From positions 1 through 49,330 of the forward strand of contig JANXVA010000005.1 of the NCBI GenBank assembly GCA_025351875.1: 49,330 bases of DNA. Reading direction: 5' to 3'. The notes below the pieces were generated by a model. It searched no databases. It saw only the letters and a list, made by a program, of their open reading frames with translations, and had not been told where the DNA came from. Both the position numbers and the translations under genes were made by a program. Every line of letters starts with the position of its first letter. Position 1 is the first letter of the stretch. Below are positions 37,099 to 46,226 of this stretch, one piece after another. Source of the stretch: Myxococcales bacterium (GTDB taxonomy: Bacteria > Myxococcota_A > Polyangia > Polyangiales > Polyangiaceae).

Positions 37099-37830
37099 AT
37101 GACGCGGTCTCTCATGACTCTTCTCTGCATCGCGGGTGCGTCCGTCGCCCTCCTCGGAGGCTGCAAGCCGAAGGCTGGCGCGAGCTGCAAGATCGAGACG
37201 AAGGAGATTTGCGTCGACGCGAAGCAGGCGCTCGTGTGTCACGACGGCAAGTGGGAGGACATGACGTGCCGCGGGCCCTCCGGCTGCGGGAAGAACGGCA
37301 GCGAGAGCTCCTGCGACCAGACCGTCGCCGAGGACAAGGACGTCTGCAACCTCGTGAACGACTTCGTCTGCAGCGGCGACAAGAAGACGATGCTCGAGTG
37401 CCAGAAGAACCACTGGACCTTCTCGCAGTCCTGCCTCGGCGAGCGCAGCTGCAGCATGGAGCAGAAGAAGGTCATCTGCGACAACAGCACCGCCAAGGAG
37501 GGCGATGCCTGCCGCGAAGAGGATGACTACGCGTGCTCCCCTGACAAGAAGGTGGCGCTCGTCTGCCGCAGCCAGAAGTTCACCGTCGCCAGCAACTGCA
37601 AAGGCAAGAACGGCTGCAAGATCACCGGCGACAAGGGGACCGGCTTCAAGGTCGAGTGCGACGACTCGATCGCGAACATCGGTGACCCTTGCGACAAGGA
37701 GAGCCATTTTGCCTGCGCACCTGACGAGAAGCAGATCGTCAAGTGCGTGAGCAAGAAGTTCGTCGCCGACGACAAGTGCAAGCGCAACGAGAAGTGCGCC
37801 GTCAAAGGCGAGCTCGTCGGCTGCTACTAG
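37099..37830 (+). CDS. Cys-rich repeat lipoprotein
   Basis: MTRSLMTLLCIAGASVALLGGCKPKAG...; about four repeats C-x-D-x-K-x-x-L-x-C-x6-W/F-x5-C. Confidence 0.78.
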   Translation: MTRSLMTLLCIAGASVALLGGCKPKAGASCKIETKEICVDAKQALVCHDGKWEDMTCRGPSGCGKNGSESSCDQTVAEDKDVCNLVNDFVCSGDKKTMLECQKNHWTFSQSCLGERSCSMEQKKVICDNSTAKEGDACREEDDYACSPDKKVALVCRSQKFTVASNCKGKNGCKITGDKGTGFKVECDDSIANIGDPCDKESHFACAPDEKQIVKCVSKKFVADDKCKRNEKCAVKGELVGCY

Positions 37831-37959
37831 CCGGAACAGCCCTACGTGAGCGCGAAATGCGCGACAACAGTCGGTCGCGCTCTCGGCACACGCAGTGCTG
37901 AAGGTCTGGCATGGCTGCACGAACCGGCCGCGCTAGACCGGAAGGCCTGATCAGCCCCC

Positions 37960-38937
37960 TCAGAGGGAAGCGAGGCGTTCGCCGAGCTGCTTCTCGAGGC
38001 CTTCGATGGCCTTCGTGAAGCCCTTCACGCCCTCGTCGAGCTTGTCGTTCGCCATGCGGTCGACCTCGTGAGCCTTGCGGAACGCGGCCTCGTCCATCGC
38101 GATCTTGGGGATATCCATCGCCTTCGCCTTCGCGGCGTCGAGCTTCTTCGGGAGCTCGTCGGTCGACTTCTCGAGCTCGGCGAGGAGGCTCGGCGCGATG
38201 GTCAGCAGATCGCAGCCGGCGAGCTCGGTGATCTCCCCGATGTTGCGGAAGCTCGCGCCCATGACCTCCGTCTTGTGGTCGTACTTCTTGTAGTAGTTGA
38301 AGATCTCCGTGACGTTCTTCACGCCCGGGTCCTCGGCCGGCGCGTAGCTCTCCTTGCCGGTCGATTTCTTGTACCAGTCGAGGATCCGGCCGACGAACGG
38401 CGAGATGAGCGTGACCTTCGCGTCCGCGCACGCCACCGCCTGATGCATTCCGAACAGGAGCGTCAGGTTGCAGTGGATGCCCTCCTTCTCGAGGATCTCC
38501 GCAGCCTTGATGCCCTCCCATGAAGCGGCGAGCTTGATGAGGATGCGCTCCTTCTTGATGCCCGCGCCCTCGTACATCGCGATGAGCGAGCGCGCCTTGG
38601 CGAGGCTCCCCTCCACGTCGTAAGAGAGGCGCGCGTCGACCTCGGTCGAGACGCGGCCGGGGACGATCTCGAGGATCTTGAGGCCGAACTCGACCGACAG
38701 GCGATCGATCGCGCGCTTCACGACGTCCTCGGTGCCCCCGCCCTTCGTCTCCTTGCGCGCCCAGACGAGCGCGTCATCGACGAGCTTCGCGTAGGCGGGC
38801 ATCGCTGCCGCTGCGGCGATGAGCGACGGGTTCGTCGTCGCGTCGCGCGGCTTGAACTTCTCGATCGAGTTGATGTCCCCGGTGTCGGAGACCACCACGG
38901 TGACGTCCTTGAGCTGGTCGAGAAGATTCTTGCCCAT
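37960..38937 (-). CDS. tal: Transaldolase
   Basis: [40 protein letters not shown]...[19 protein letters not shown]...[12 protein letters not shown]. Confidence 0.95.
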   Translation of the reverse strand: MGKNLLDQLKDVTVVVSDTGDINSIEKFKPRDATTNPSLIAAAAAMPAYAKLVDDALVWARKETKGGGTEDVVKRAIDRLSVEFGLKILEIVPGRVSTEVDARLSYDVEGSLAKARSLIAMYEGAGIKKERILIKLAASWEGIKAAEILEKEGIHCNLTLLFGMHQAVACADAKVTLISPFVGRILDWYKKSTGKESYAPAEDPGVKNVTEIFNYYKKYDHKTEVMGASFRNIGEITELAGCDLLTIAPSLLAELEKSTDELPKKLDAAKAKAMDIPKIAMDEAAFRKAHEVDRMANDKLDEGVKGFTKAIEGLEKQLGERLASL

Positions 38938-39175
38938 GATTCCCACTCCCTGTCGCGATCGCGCGCGAAAATCGCGGCAACAAGGTCGTAGCGCCGGCCC
39001 TTGCCACGTGTCGAGGGACAAATGCCAGAGAGTGACGAAGCGCCTCGGTTACAGCGGAACCTGTGGACCTCTGCCCTTCGCGTGCTGGAGGTGCGAGCTG
39101 CCCCGCAGCGCTGGATTTCAGCCTCCGGCGCGAAGTTGGCCCGAGGGCGCGGGGCTTGCTGTTCTGCGTCCCACG

Positions 39176-39610
39176 ATGATGACCAAGCCCGCGCTCCTCA
39201 TCGGCCCCGTGCTCCTCGCTGTCGCGCTCTGCGCGGGCGACGCGAGCGCGGGCGAGACCTCGCTCGCGCTCGGCGACGTCGCCGTGCCGCCCGAGAGCTC
39301 GGGCGTCGACCGCGCCGCGCTCAGGAACGCGGCCGAGGGTGAGCTCCTCGGTGTCGATGCGTCGAAGCTCCGCAAGCGAAGGGCGCGCGACGTGGTCGTG
39401 TCGGTCGCTGTCGTCGGCTCCACGCCTTCGCCGTTCGCCTGCACGATCAACGCGCTCCTCTACGACGCGAAGACCGGCACCATGCTCGCGATCATCCAGG
39501 GCCACGCCCACGCCGAGGGCGCGCCGAACGACGACGTCCGCAAGCGCGTCCTCCGCGCCGCGATGCGCAGCGCCGTCAGCCAGATCCCGGCCGCGCTCGA
39601 CGCGAACTAG
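39176..39610 (+). CDS. Small exported protein of unknown function
   Basis: MMTKPALLIGPVLLAVALCAGDASAGETSLALGDVAVPPESSGVD... Confidence 0.7.
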   Translation: MMTKPALLIGPVLLAVALCAGDASAGETSLALGDVAVPPESSGVDRAALRNAAEGELLGVDASKLRKRRARDVVVSVAVVGSTPSPFACTINALLYDAKTGTMLAIIQGHAHAEGAPNDDVRKRVLRAAMRSAVSQIPAALDAN

Positions 39611-39626
39611 CTCGGTCCGGAGCGAT

Positions 39627-40085
39627 TCACGGGCCCGCGTGGGACAGCTCGAGGACCTCGAGATCGGCGAGGTCCTGCTTTCTTCCGGACGCACGTTTGT
39701 TGGCGATCAGATCGGCGAGCCCGACGATCGGAACCGAGACGGTGCCGAGGTCCGCGTAGACGGCCCGCTCGAGCGCAGCGCGCGTATCGATCCCGTCGGC
39801 CTGCGTCATGATGTCGACGCGCAGCGGCGCAACACCGAAGTAGATCACGTCGTCGGCTGCAACCGTCTTCGCGGCCGCCACGACGTTTGGTGGGGCGCCG
39901 AACGCCGCGAGGGCCGCCGCGAGCCGGGCGAGGTTTTCGGGGACTCCGAGAACGAGGAGGTCCAGATCCTTGGTTGCCCTCGGTCGCGCATGGAAACCGA
40001 CCGCGTACCCGCCGAGGATCGCGAACTCAACCTTTGCGGCGACGCACTCCGCCAACAGCTCTTTGAAGTCGGGGTGTAGGTCCAT
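39627..40085 (-). CDS. Minimal nucleotidyltransferase (candidate toxin-like)
   Basis: VEFAILGGYAVGFHARPRATKDLDLLVLG (GG..A...R.T.DLDLLV); ADLIANKRASGRKQDLADLEVL. Confidence 0.8.
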   Translation of the reverse strand: MDLHPDFKELLAECVAAKVEFAILGGYAVGFHARPRATKDLDLLVLGVPENLARLAAALAAFGAPPNVVAAAKTVAADDVIYFGVAPLRVDIMTQADGIDTRAALERAVYADLGTVSVPIVGLADLIANKRASGRKQDLADLEVLELSHAGP

Positions 40086-40266
40086 GATCTCCGCTGAGGG
40101 CCAAGGAGTCTTCGACGATCGACCAGATCGATTGCAGGCGCGCGACAGGTGACATCGCTGACCAGAATGCGCGATCGACGGCGGCCATGTCGGAGAGCTT
40201 GGCCACGCCGCCCGTCCAGGTGCTCCTTCGGGCTGCAGCTCGCGCGAGCTTGTCCACTTCGTCCAC
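40027..40266 (-). CDS. 79-aa partner of nucleotidyltransferase (candidate antitoxin-like)
   Basis: MDEVDKLARAAARRSTWTGGVAKLSDMAAVDRAFWSAMSPVARLQSIWSIVEDSLALSGDHGPTPRLQRAVGGVRRRKG; overlaps nucleotidyltransferase start by 59 nt. Confidence 0.65.
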   Translation of the reverse strand: MDEVDKLARAAARRSTWTGGVAKLSDMAAVDRAFWSAMSPVARLQSIWSIVEDSLALSGDHGPTPRLQRAVGGVRRRKG

Positions 40267-40340
40267 GAAAAGAGTGTAGCAGAACGTCTGCCGTCGAGCT
40301 GACCGCCTCGAAGCTCAGCGCGGGCCTCGTCGAAATAGGG

Positions 40341-41471
40341 CTAAGGAGCGGCGATCTCGAAGGTGAGATCGATCGTCTTCTTCTTCACGTCGATCTCCGT
40401 CAGCGGACTCACCACGACCTGCTGGTGACGCGCCGCGAAGAAGGCGTTCACGCGCTCGATGTCCTCCACGATCTTCGTGCGGACGAACACCTGCTTCGGG
40501 CGCGCACGAACGACGGTATCGAGGAGCTCCTTCTCGACGGGGGCGCCGAGCTTGGTCGCGTGCAGCGCGCCGATCGAGAACACGTCGCCTTCGTCGATGA
40601 CGATGGCGGCCGGCACCACACCCTGCGCGTTCGCCGTGCCGACCTCGGTGTCGACGCGGACCTGCACGAAGCCGCGGTCGTAGTAGAGCGAGCTCACGAG
40701 GAGCTGCGCGCGCTCGAGCTCGTCGCGGACGAACGGCTTGCCGGCCTCGAGCGCCGCTGCCTTGCGGAGCTCGGCCTCGGGGACCCTCTTGTTCCCCTTG
40801 AACTCGATCTTCGCGAAGCGCGACTGCGTGCCCTCGTCGACCTTCAGGCGCACGTTGACGTGATCGGGCGAGCCGGCGACGGGCTCGGTGACGACGACCA
40901 CGCGCGCAGCCTCGTAGCCGCGCGACCGATACTCGTCGCGCACCGCGAGGGCGATCTTGCTCGCGGTCGCAGGATCGTACGGCGCGTCCTTCGGGACGGA
41001 GAGCTTCGCGTCGAGGGTGGCGTTACCGAGGACCTTGGCGCCCTCGAAGCCGACGTGCGCGACATGCGGGCGATCGTGCACCGAGTAGAGGAGGGCGACG
41101 CCGGCACCTTGCTGGACCCGGAGGCCGAAGGCAGAGGCGTCGTCGAAGATGCCGAGCTTCAGGATGGCCTCGAGATCGGCGCGCATGCGGTCCGCGCTGA
41201 AGACGTCGCTCGGGTGGAGCTCGATCGCGCGCTGGGCGGCCTGCCGCGAGGCTTCGCTCCCGCCGACCACGCACACGCGAACGACGGGCTTTCCCTCGAA
41301 GCCCTGCGCCTCGAGCGGATCGCCGCCGGGCACGATGCTCTCGGGACACGGCGGTAGGGCCGGCGTCGCGTCGGCGGTGGGCTTCGGGGCGACGACGACC
41401 GGGGCCCTCGCGGCGCATCCCGAGAGCGCGACCAGAAGCGTGAGCGCGAGCGCTTGCGTCGTCATCATCAC
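40341..41471 (-). CDS. POTRA-domain (BamA/TamA-like) lipoprotein without beta-barrel
   Basis: LVALSGCAARAP lipobox; repeated POTRA-like signatures (FEGAKVLGNATLDAKLS, IEFKGNKRVPEAELRKAAALEAGKPF..., LYYDRGFVQVRVDTEV). Confidence 0.8.
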   Translation of the reverse strand: MMMTTQALALTLLVALSGCAARAPVVVAPKPTADATPALPPCPESIVPGGDPLEAQGFEGKPVVRVCVVGGSEASRQAAQRAIELHPSDVFSADRMRADLEAILKLGIFDDASAFGLRVQQGAGVALLYSVHDRPHVAHVGFEGAKVLGNATLDAKLSVPKDAPYDPATASKIALAVRDEYRSRGYEAARVVVVTEPVAGSPDHVNVRLKVDEGTQSRFAKIEFKGNKRVPEAELRKAAALEAGKPFVRDELERAQLLVSSLYYDRGFVQVRVDTEVGTANAQGVVPAAIVIDEGDVFSIGALHATKLGAPVEKELLDTVVRARPKQVFVRTKIVEDIERVNAFFAARHQQVVVSPLTEIDVKKKTIDLTFEIAAP

Positions 41472-42064
41472 CGGATCTCGATGAACGCGCGGCTGCGCAG
41501 CTCGACCACCAGGGCCTCGCGTTGCTTCTCGACCGCAGCCGCGAACGCCTCGTTGTCGGCGGCCTTCTTGCGATCGATCTTTCCGGCCGCGCGGACGAGG
41601 AGCCAGCGCTGCTCGGCGATCTGACGCTTGATCTCCTCCTCGTACTCGACCCGCGAGAAGCCGGCCTTCTTCACCTCGGCCTCGAGCGCGTTGCGAGTCA
41701 TGTTGTTGGCCTGCGCGACGCTCGCGACGCCAGCGTTCACCTCGGCGTCCGTCACCTCGATGTGCAAGGCCTTCGCGTCCCTGGTGACGAGGAGCTCGTC
41801 GATCATGCGCGCGAGGAGCTGCTTCTCCATCGCCGCGAGCTCGGCCCTTCGCTTGGTCGGGTCGTGGGAGAGCGTCGGCTCGAAGCGCTTCGCGCGAGCG
41901 GCGACGTCGGAGCGGAAGATGAACACGTCGTCGATGATGGCGGCGATCCCGTCGAGCGGGACAGGCGCCCGCGCGACCCGCGCGCGAGGCTCGTCAGCAC
42001 GCGCGGCGGAGGAGCTGGCGGTGATGGCGAGACCGAGCAAGGCGGCGACGACCGGGCGAGACAT
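41468..42064 (-). CDS. SurA N-domain-like periplasmic protein, no PPIase domain
   Basis: LDGIAAIIDDVFIFRSDVAARAKRFEP...LLARMIDELLVTRDAKALHIEVTDAEVNAGVASVAQANNMTRNALEAEVKKAGFSRVEYEEEIKRQIAEQRWL. Confidence 0.8.
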   Translation of the reverse strand: MSRPVVAALLGLAITASSSAARADEPRARVARAPVPLDGIAAIIDDVFIFRSDVAARAKRFEPTLSHDPTKRRAELAAMEKQLLARMIDELLVTRDAKALHIEVTDAEVNAGVASVAQANNMTRNALEAEVKKAGFSRVEYEEEIKRQIAEQRWLLVRAAGKIDRKKAADNEAFAAAVEKQREALVVELRSRAFIEIR

Positions 42065-42070
42065 GGGCGA

Positions 42071-42949
42071 TCAGCTCGGTGACGCGGGCTTGACCGAGTC
42101 GGTGGCGAGGTGACCACCGGGCAAACGCTTCTCGATGCGGTCGAGCCGCTTCGCGACCTCCGAGTACATCGTGTCGAACTTCTCGTGCATGTTCGAGATC
42201 TGCATCTCGGCCTTGAGGTTCACGTCGTACTCGATGTCGCCGCGCACCTTGTCGCGGGCCACCTGGCGGTTCTGGCTGAGGAGCACGAACACGCTGAGGA
42301 TGATCGCCTCGAGTGAAACCACGAGCGTCAGGAAGCCGAACGGAAACGGGTCGAAGTCGCCGAACGGCAAGAGCTTCAGGTTGAGCACGATCCAGAGCGC
42401 GAAGAGCGCGATGTGGATGAAGAGGAAGGGAAGGCTGCCCGAGAACTCGGCGATCCAGTCGGCCACCTTCATGACCGTCGAGCGGTTGTCGAGGATCTCC
42501 TCGTTCGCGTTCCGTGTCGCCGCGTTGCGGATGACCGTCGCGTTGTGACGAAGGCGACGCCCCGTGGCGGCGAGGAGATCCATCGCGGCGGCGGGCTTCA
42601 GGCGGAAGAGCTCGTCGAGATCTCCGCGATCGATCTCGATGGCCACGACGTCGGTCTTCGCGCGGGCCGTCGCGGTGCGCGGACCCTCGTCGAGGAGCGA
42701 GATCTCGCCGAAGAACTCGCCAGGGCCCGGGCTCTCGAGGAACATCTCTTCGCCGGTCTTCGTCTTCACCGAGAGCTGCACCTCGCCGCTGGTGACGACG
42801 TACATCGAGTCGCCGGGATCACCGACGTTGAAGACGACGTGGCCCTCCTTGAACGTGACCTGTTCGACGCGCTCCGCGAGGAGCGCGCGCTCCTGGTCGT
42901 CGAGGAGCGCGAACAGGGAGACTTCGGCCAGGAGATCGGTGGTGGACAT
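42071..42949 (-). CDS. Cyclic-nucleotide-binding domain plus DUF1003 membrane protein
   Basis: ATG 42949: [46 protein letters not shown]...[26 protein letters not shown]1003-like TM region. Confidence 0.88.
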   Translation of the reverse strand: MSTTDLLAEVSLFALLDDQERALLAERVEQVTFKEGHVVFNVGDPGDSMYVVTSGEVQLSVKTKTGEEMFLESPGPGEFFGEISLLDEGPRTATARAKTDVVAIEIDRGDLDELFRLKPAAAMDLLAATGRRLRHNATVIRNAATRNANEEILDNRSTVMKVADWIAEFSGSLPFLFIHIALFALWIVLNLKLLPFGDFDPFPFGFLTLVVSLEAIILSVFVLLSQNRQVARDKVRGDIEYDVNLKAEMQISNMHEKFDTMYSEVAKRLDRIEKRLPGGHLATDSVKPASPS

Positions 42950-43022
42950 GCGGCAGGCGGAACGATCGCCCGCGACTCGCCGCCGCGCAAGGGCCTTGGG
43001 TCTCGGCGTGCTATCCCGGGCC

Positions 43023-44414
43023 ATGGGCAACCGCATCGAGACCGACAGCATGGGCAACGTCGAGGTGGCCGCGGATCGGTACTGGGGAGCCCAGACCCAG
43101 CGCAGCCTCGAGAACTTCAAGATCGGCGGTCACCGCTTCGGCAGGCCCGTCATCGGCGCGTTTGGCGTCGTGAAGATGGCCGCAGCGCAGGTCAATCGTG
43201 ACCTCGGCAAGCTCGACGCGAGCCTCGCGGCCCTGATCGCGGAGGCCGCCGCCAAGGTCGAGGCCGGCGATCTCGATGACCATTTTCCGCTCGTCGTGTG
43301 GCAGACCGGCAGCGGCACCCAGACGAACATGAACGCCAACGAGGTCATCGCGAACCTCGCCAACGAGATCGGCGGAACGCCGCTCGGGAGCCCGACCAAG
43401 GGGCCGATTCATCCCAACGATCACGTCAACATGTCGCAGTCGTCGAACGACGTTTTCCCGACGGTGATGCATGTCGCTGCGGCTTCGCGCATCGCGCATC
43501 GACTCGTGCCCGCGGTCGCGCGCCTGCGCTCGGCGATCACCGACAAGAGCGAGGCGTTCGCGGACGTCGTGAAGATCGGGCGCACCCACATGATGGACGC
43601 GACGCCGCTCACGCTCGGTCAGGAGATGAGCGGCTGGGCCGCGCAGCTCTCGTTCACGGAGAAGAAGCTCACCGAGGCGCTCGACGGGCTCCTCGACCTC
43701 GCGCTCGGCGGCACCGCGGTCGGAACCGGGCTCAACACGCATCCGGAGTGGGCGCCGCGCGTCGCTGCGCGGATCGCCGAGCTGACCGGGCTGCCCTTCC
43801 GCACCGCGCCCAACAAGTTCGCGGCGCTCGCCGGTCACGAGGCGATCGTCGCGGCGAGCGGCGCTACGCGCGTCCTCGCGACCGCGTGCATGAAGATCGG
43901 AAATGACGTGCGGCTCCTGGCGAGCGGCCCCCGCTGCGCGATCGGAGAGCTCGTCCTACCCGCCAACGAGCCGGGAAGCTCGATCATGCCCGGCAAGGTG
44001 AACCCGACCCAGGCCGAGGCGCTGACGATGGTGTGCGCTCACGTGATGGGGAACGACGTCGCGATAGGCATCGCCGGAGCCAGCGGTCATCTCCAGCTCA
44101 ACGTTTTCAAGCCGATGCTGATCCACGATCTTCTCGAGAGCATCGACCTCCTCGCCGACGCGTGCGACAGCTTCCGCGAGCATTGCGTCGTCGGGCTCGA
44201 AGCCAACCGCGAGACCATCGCCCGTCACGTCAGCCACTCGCTCATGCTCGTGACGGCGCTCGCGCCGCTCATCGGGTACGACGCCGCGGCGAAGATCGCG
44301 AAGAGCGCCCACGAGAAGAATCTACCCCTCAGGGACGCGGCGCTCGCCTCCGGGCTCGTCACCGCCGAGCAGTTCGATGCCCACGTCAGGCCGGAAAAAA
44401 TGGTGCGTCCGTGA
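43023..44414 (+). CDS. fumC: Fumarate hydratase class II
   Basis: [36 protein letters not shown]...[16 protein letters not shown]...[20 protein letters not shown]. Confidence 0.97.
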   Translation: MGNRIETDSMGNVEVAADRYWGAQTQRSLENFKIGGHRFGRPVIGAFGVVKMAAAQVNRDLGKLDASLAALIAEAAAKVEAGDLDDHFPLVVWQTGSGTQTNMNANEVIANLANEIGGTPLGSPTKGPIHPNDHVNMSQSSNDVFPTVMHVAAASRIAHRLVPAVARLRSAITDKSEAFADVVKIGRTHMMDATPLTLGQEMSGWAAQLSFTEKKLTEALDGLLDLALGGTAVGTGLNTHPEWAPRVAARIAELTGLPFRTAPNKFAALAGHEAIVAASGATRVLATACMKIGNDVRLLASGPRCAIGELVLPANEPGSSIMPGKVNPTQAEALTMVCAHVMGNDVAIGIAGASGHLQLNVFKPMLIHDLLESIDLLADACDSFREHCVVGLEANRETIARHVSHSLMLVTALAPLIGYDAAAKIAKSAHEKNLPLRDAALASGLVTAEQFDAHVRPEKMVRP

Positions 44415-45176
44415 TCACAACGCCGTGAGGATCTCGCAGCCGTCGGCCGTGACGATGACCGTGTGCTCGAACTGCGCGGAGAGTCGGCCGTCGGCCGTCA
44501 CGACGGTCCAGCCGTCGTCGAGCATCTGAACCTCTGCGCTCCCGAGGTTGACCATCGGCTCGATCGTGATGGCCATGCCGCGCTTCAGGCGCATGCCGGT
44601 ACCTCGCGTCCCGGTGTGAGGCACGTGCGGATCCTGGTGCATCTTTCGACCGATCCCGTGGCCACCGAAGTCGCGCACGACAGAGCATCCCTCGCGACGG
44701 GCGAGCTCCTGGATCGCCGCGCCGACGTCGCCGAGGCGCGCGCCGTCACGGACGACGGCGATGCCCGCGTCGCGGCACCGTCGAGCGACGTCGACGACGT
44801 GCAGCGCCTCGCGCGATGCGCTCGCCTCGCCGCCCACGACGAACGTCGCGGAGGTGTCGCCGTGGTAGCCGTCGATACATGTCGTCACGTCGACGTTGAC
44901 GATGTCGCCGAGCGCGAGCACCTCGCCATGCGACGGGATGCCATGGCACACGACCTCGTTCTTGCTGGTGCACACCGCCGCCGGAAAGCCGTGGTAACCG
45001 AGCTGACTCGGCGTGCCTTTGCGTCGCGCGGTGTCCTCGCGGACCCATGCGTCGATGACCGCCGTGGAGATCCCCGCGCGGATGCGCGTGCCGATCAGCG
45101 CGAGCGTCTCGGCGGCGGCGGCTCCCGCCACGCGCAGCCTGGCGACGGCGCGCGCGTCGTGGATCTCGATGGCCAT
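44415..45176 (-). CDS. map: Methionine aminopeptidase type I
   Basis: ATG 45176: CTSKNEVVCHGIP, NVDVTTCIDGYHGDTSATF, FGGHGIGRKMHQDPHVPH, MAITIEPMVNLG, FEHTVIVTADGCEILT. Confidence 0.96.
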   Translation of the reverse strand: MAIEIHDARAVARLRVAGAAAAETLALIGTRIRAGISTAVIDAWVREDTARRKGTPSQLGYHGFPAAVCTSKNEVVCHGIPSHGEVLALGDIVNVDVTTCIDGYHGDTSATFVVGGEASASREALHVVDVARRCRDAGIAVVRDGARLGDVGAAIQELARREGCSVVRDFGGHGIGRKMHQDPHVPHTGTRGTGMRLKRGMAITIEPMVNLGSAEVQMLDDGWTVVTADGRLSAQFEHTVIVTADGCEILTAL

Positions 45177-45273
45177 GGGGGAAGCGTTCGCGGGTGGCGC
45201 CTGCGCGTCCAATACCCTTTCGATCTGAGCCGGGCTTGCGCTAGGGCGCCGGGTTCTGTCAGGCTTCTCCTCG

Positions 45274-45537
45274 ATGAGCCTCGCCCAGATTCGCTATTTC
45301 GTCGCGGTCGCCGAGGAGCGCAACGTCGGTCGCGCCGCGCGCCGGCTCCACGTCGCGCAGCCGCCCATCAGCCGTCAGATCCGCAGCCTCGAGGAGGAGC
45401 TCGGCTCTCCGCTGTTCCGCCGCACCCCGCGCGGCATGGATCTCCTTCCGGCAGGCGAGGTCTTCCTCGAGCACGCGCGGGGCATCCTCGTTGCAGTGGA
45501 GGTCGCGACCGACGCCACGCGACGCGCCGGGTCGTGA
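45274..45537 (+). CDS. Stand-alone LysR-type HTH domain (87 aa, no effector domain)
   Basis: MSLAQIRYFVAVAEERNVGRAARRLHVAQPPISRQIRSLEEELGSPLFRRTPRGMDLLPAGEVFLEHARGILV...RRAGS stop. Confidence 0.8.
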   Translation: MSLAQIRYFVAVAEERNVGRAARRLHVAQPPISRQIRSLEEELGSPLFRRTPRGMDLLPAGEVFLEHARGILVAVEVATDATRRAGS

Positions 45538-45571
45538 CCTCGATCTCTCACGACGAGATCGCTCGCTGACG

Positions 45572-46018
45572 TCAGCGCGGGGTCGTCGGGTTCGCGCCCC
45601 AGAGCTCGACCTTCGCCTTACCTCCACCGGGGAGGTCGCGGTACTTGAACTCGACGCGCTTGATGACGCGCTTGTTGCCGGGCAGGTCGATGACGCGGCT
45701 GCGCGAATCCTTGCTGAAGACGACGCGCGTGTTCGGCTCGAATGTCTCGCCATTGCCGAAGACCACCTTGATCTCGAACATCGCGAGGGCGCTGCCGTCC
45801 ACCTGGATCTGGATCGCGGTGAAGGCGCCGTCGTCACGTCCGACGTGGATGACGTCCTTGTCCGCCTTGGCATCGACGTGGCGCTCCCCGAGCTTCTCCC
45901 ACCGGTACTGCGATGCCTGATGCGGGGCCGGCGTCGGGTCGGCCTGCGCGACCGCGGGGGATGCCATGAACGCCGCCATGAGGGCGACGGTGCTGAGGAG
46001 GATGTTCGACTTGTTCAT
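45572..46018 (-). CDS. Exported DUF2541-like protein
   Basis: MNKSNILLSTVALMAAFMASPAVAQADP...; GNKRVIKRVEFKYRDLPGGGKAKVELWG. Confidence 0.78.
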   Translation of the reverse strand: MNKSNILLSTVALMAAFMASPAVAQADPTPAPHQASQYRWEKLGERHVDAKADKDVIHVGRDDGAFTAIQIQVDGSALAMFEIKVVFGNGETFEPNTRVVFSKDSRSRVIDLPGNKRVIKRVEFKYRDLPGGGKAKVELWGANPTTPR

Positions 46019-46069
46019 TGTTTTTCCTGGTGGTTAAGCGCGACGAAACCGCCGTGTGCTCGGTGAAGA

Positions 46070-46085
46070 AGCAGGCGCCGTGCCC
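46070..46085 (-). promoter_or_regulatory. Putative sigma54 (-24/-12) promoter upstream of DUF2541-like gene
   Basis: Minus strand GGGCACGGCGCCTGCT; GGCACG-N4-CTGCT; divergent to an FHA-type sigma54 activator gene. Confidence 0.55.
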
Positions 46086-46226
46086 ACCGTCGAACCGCAG
46101 AGGAACGGCCTTCTAGGCGGCTCCGGAAACGGATGTGCGGCCACGAAGCCGCCGATCCGCGGCCTCCAGGCCGACCTCCGAGAGAGTGACGATCGACCGG
46201 CGCTGTCGCGCTATCATGAGGGCCGA

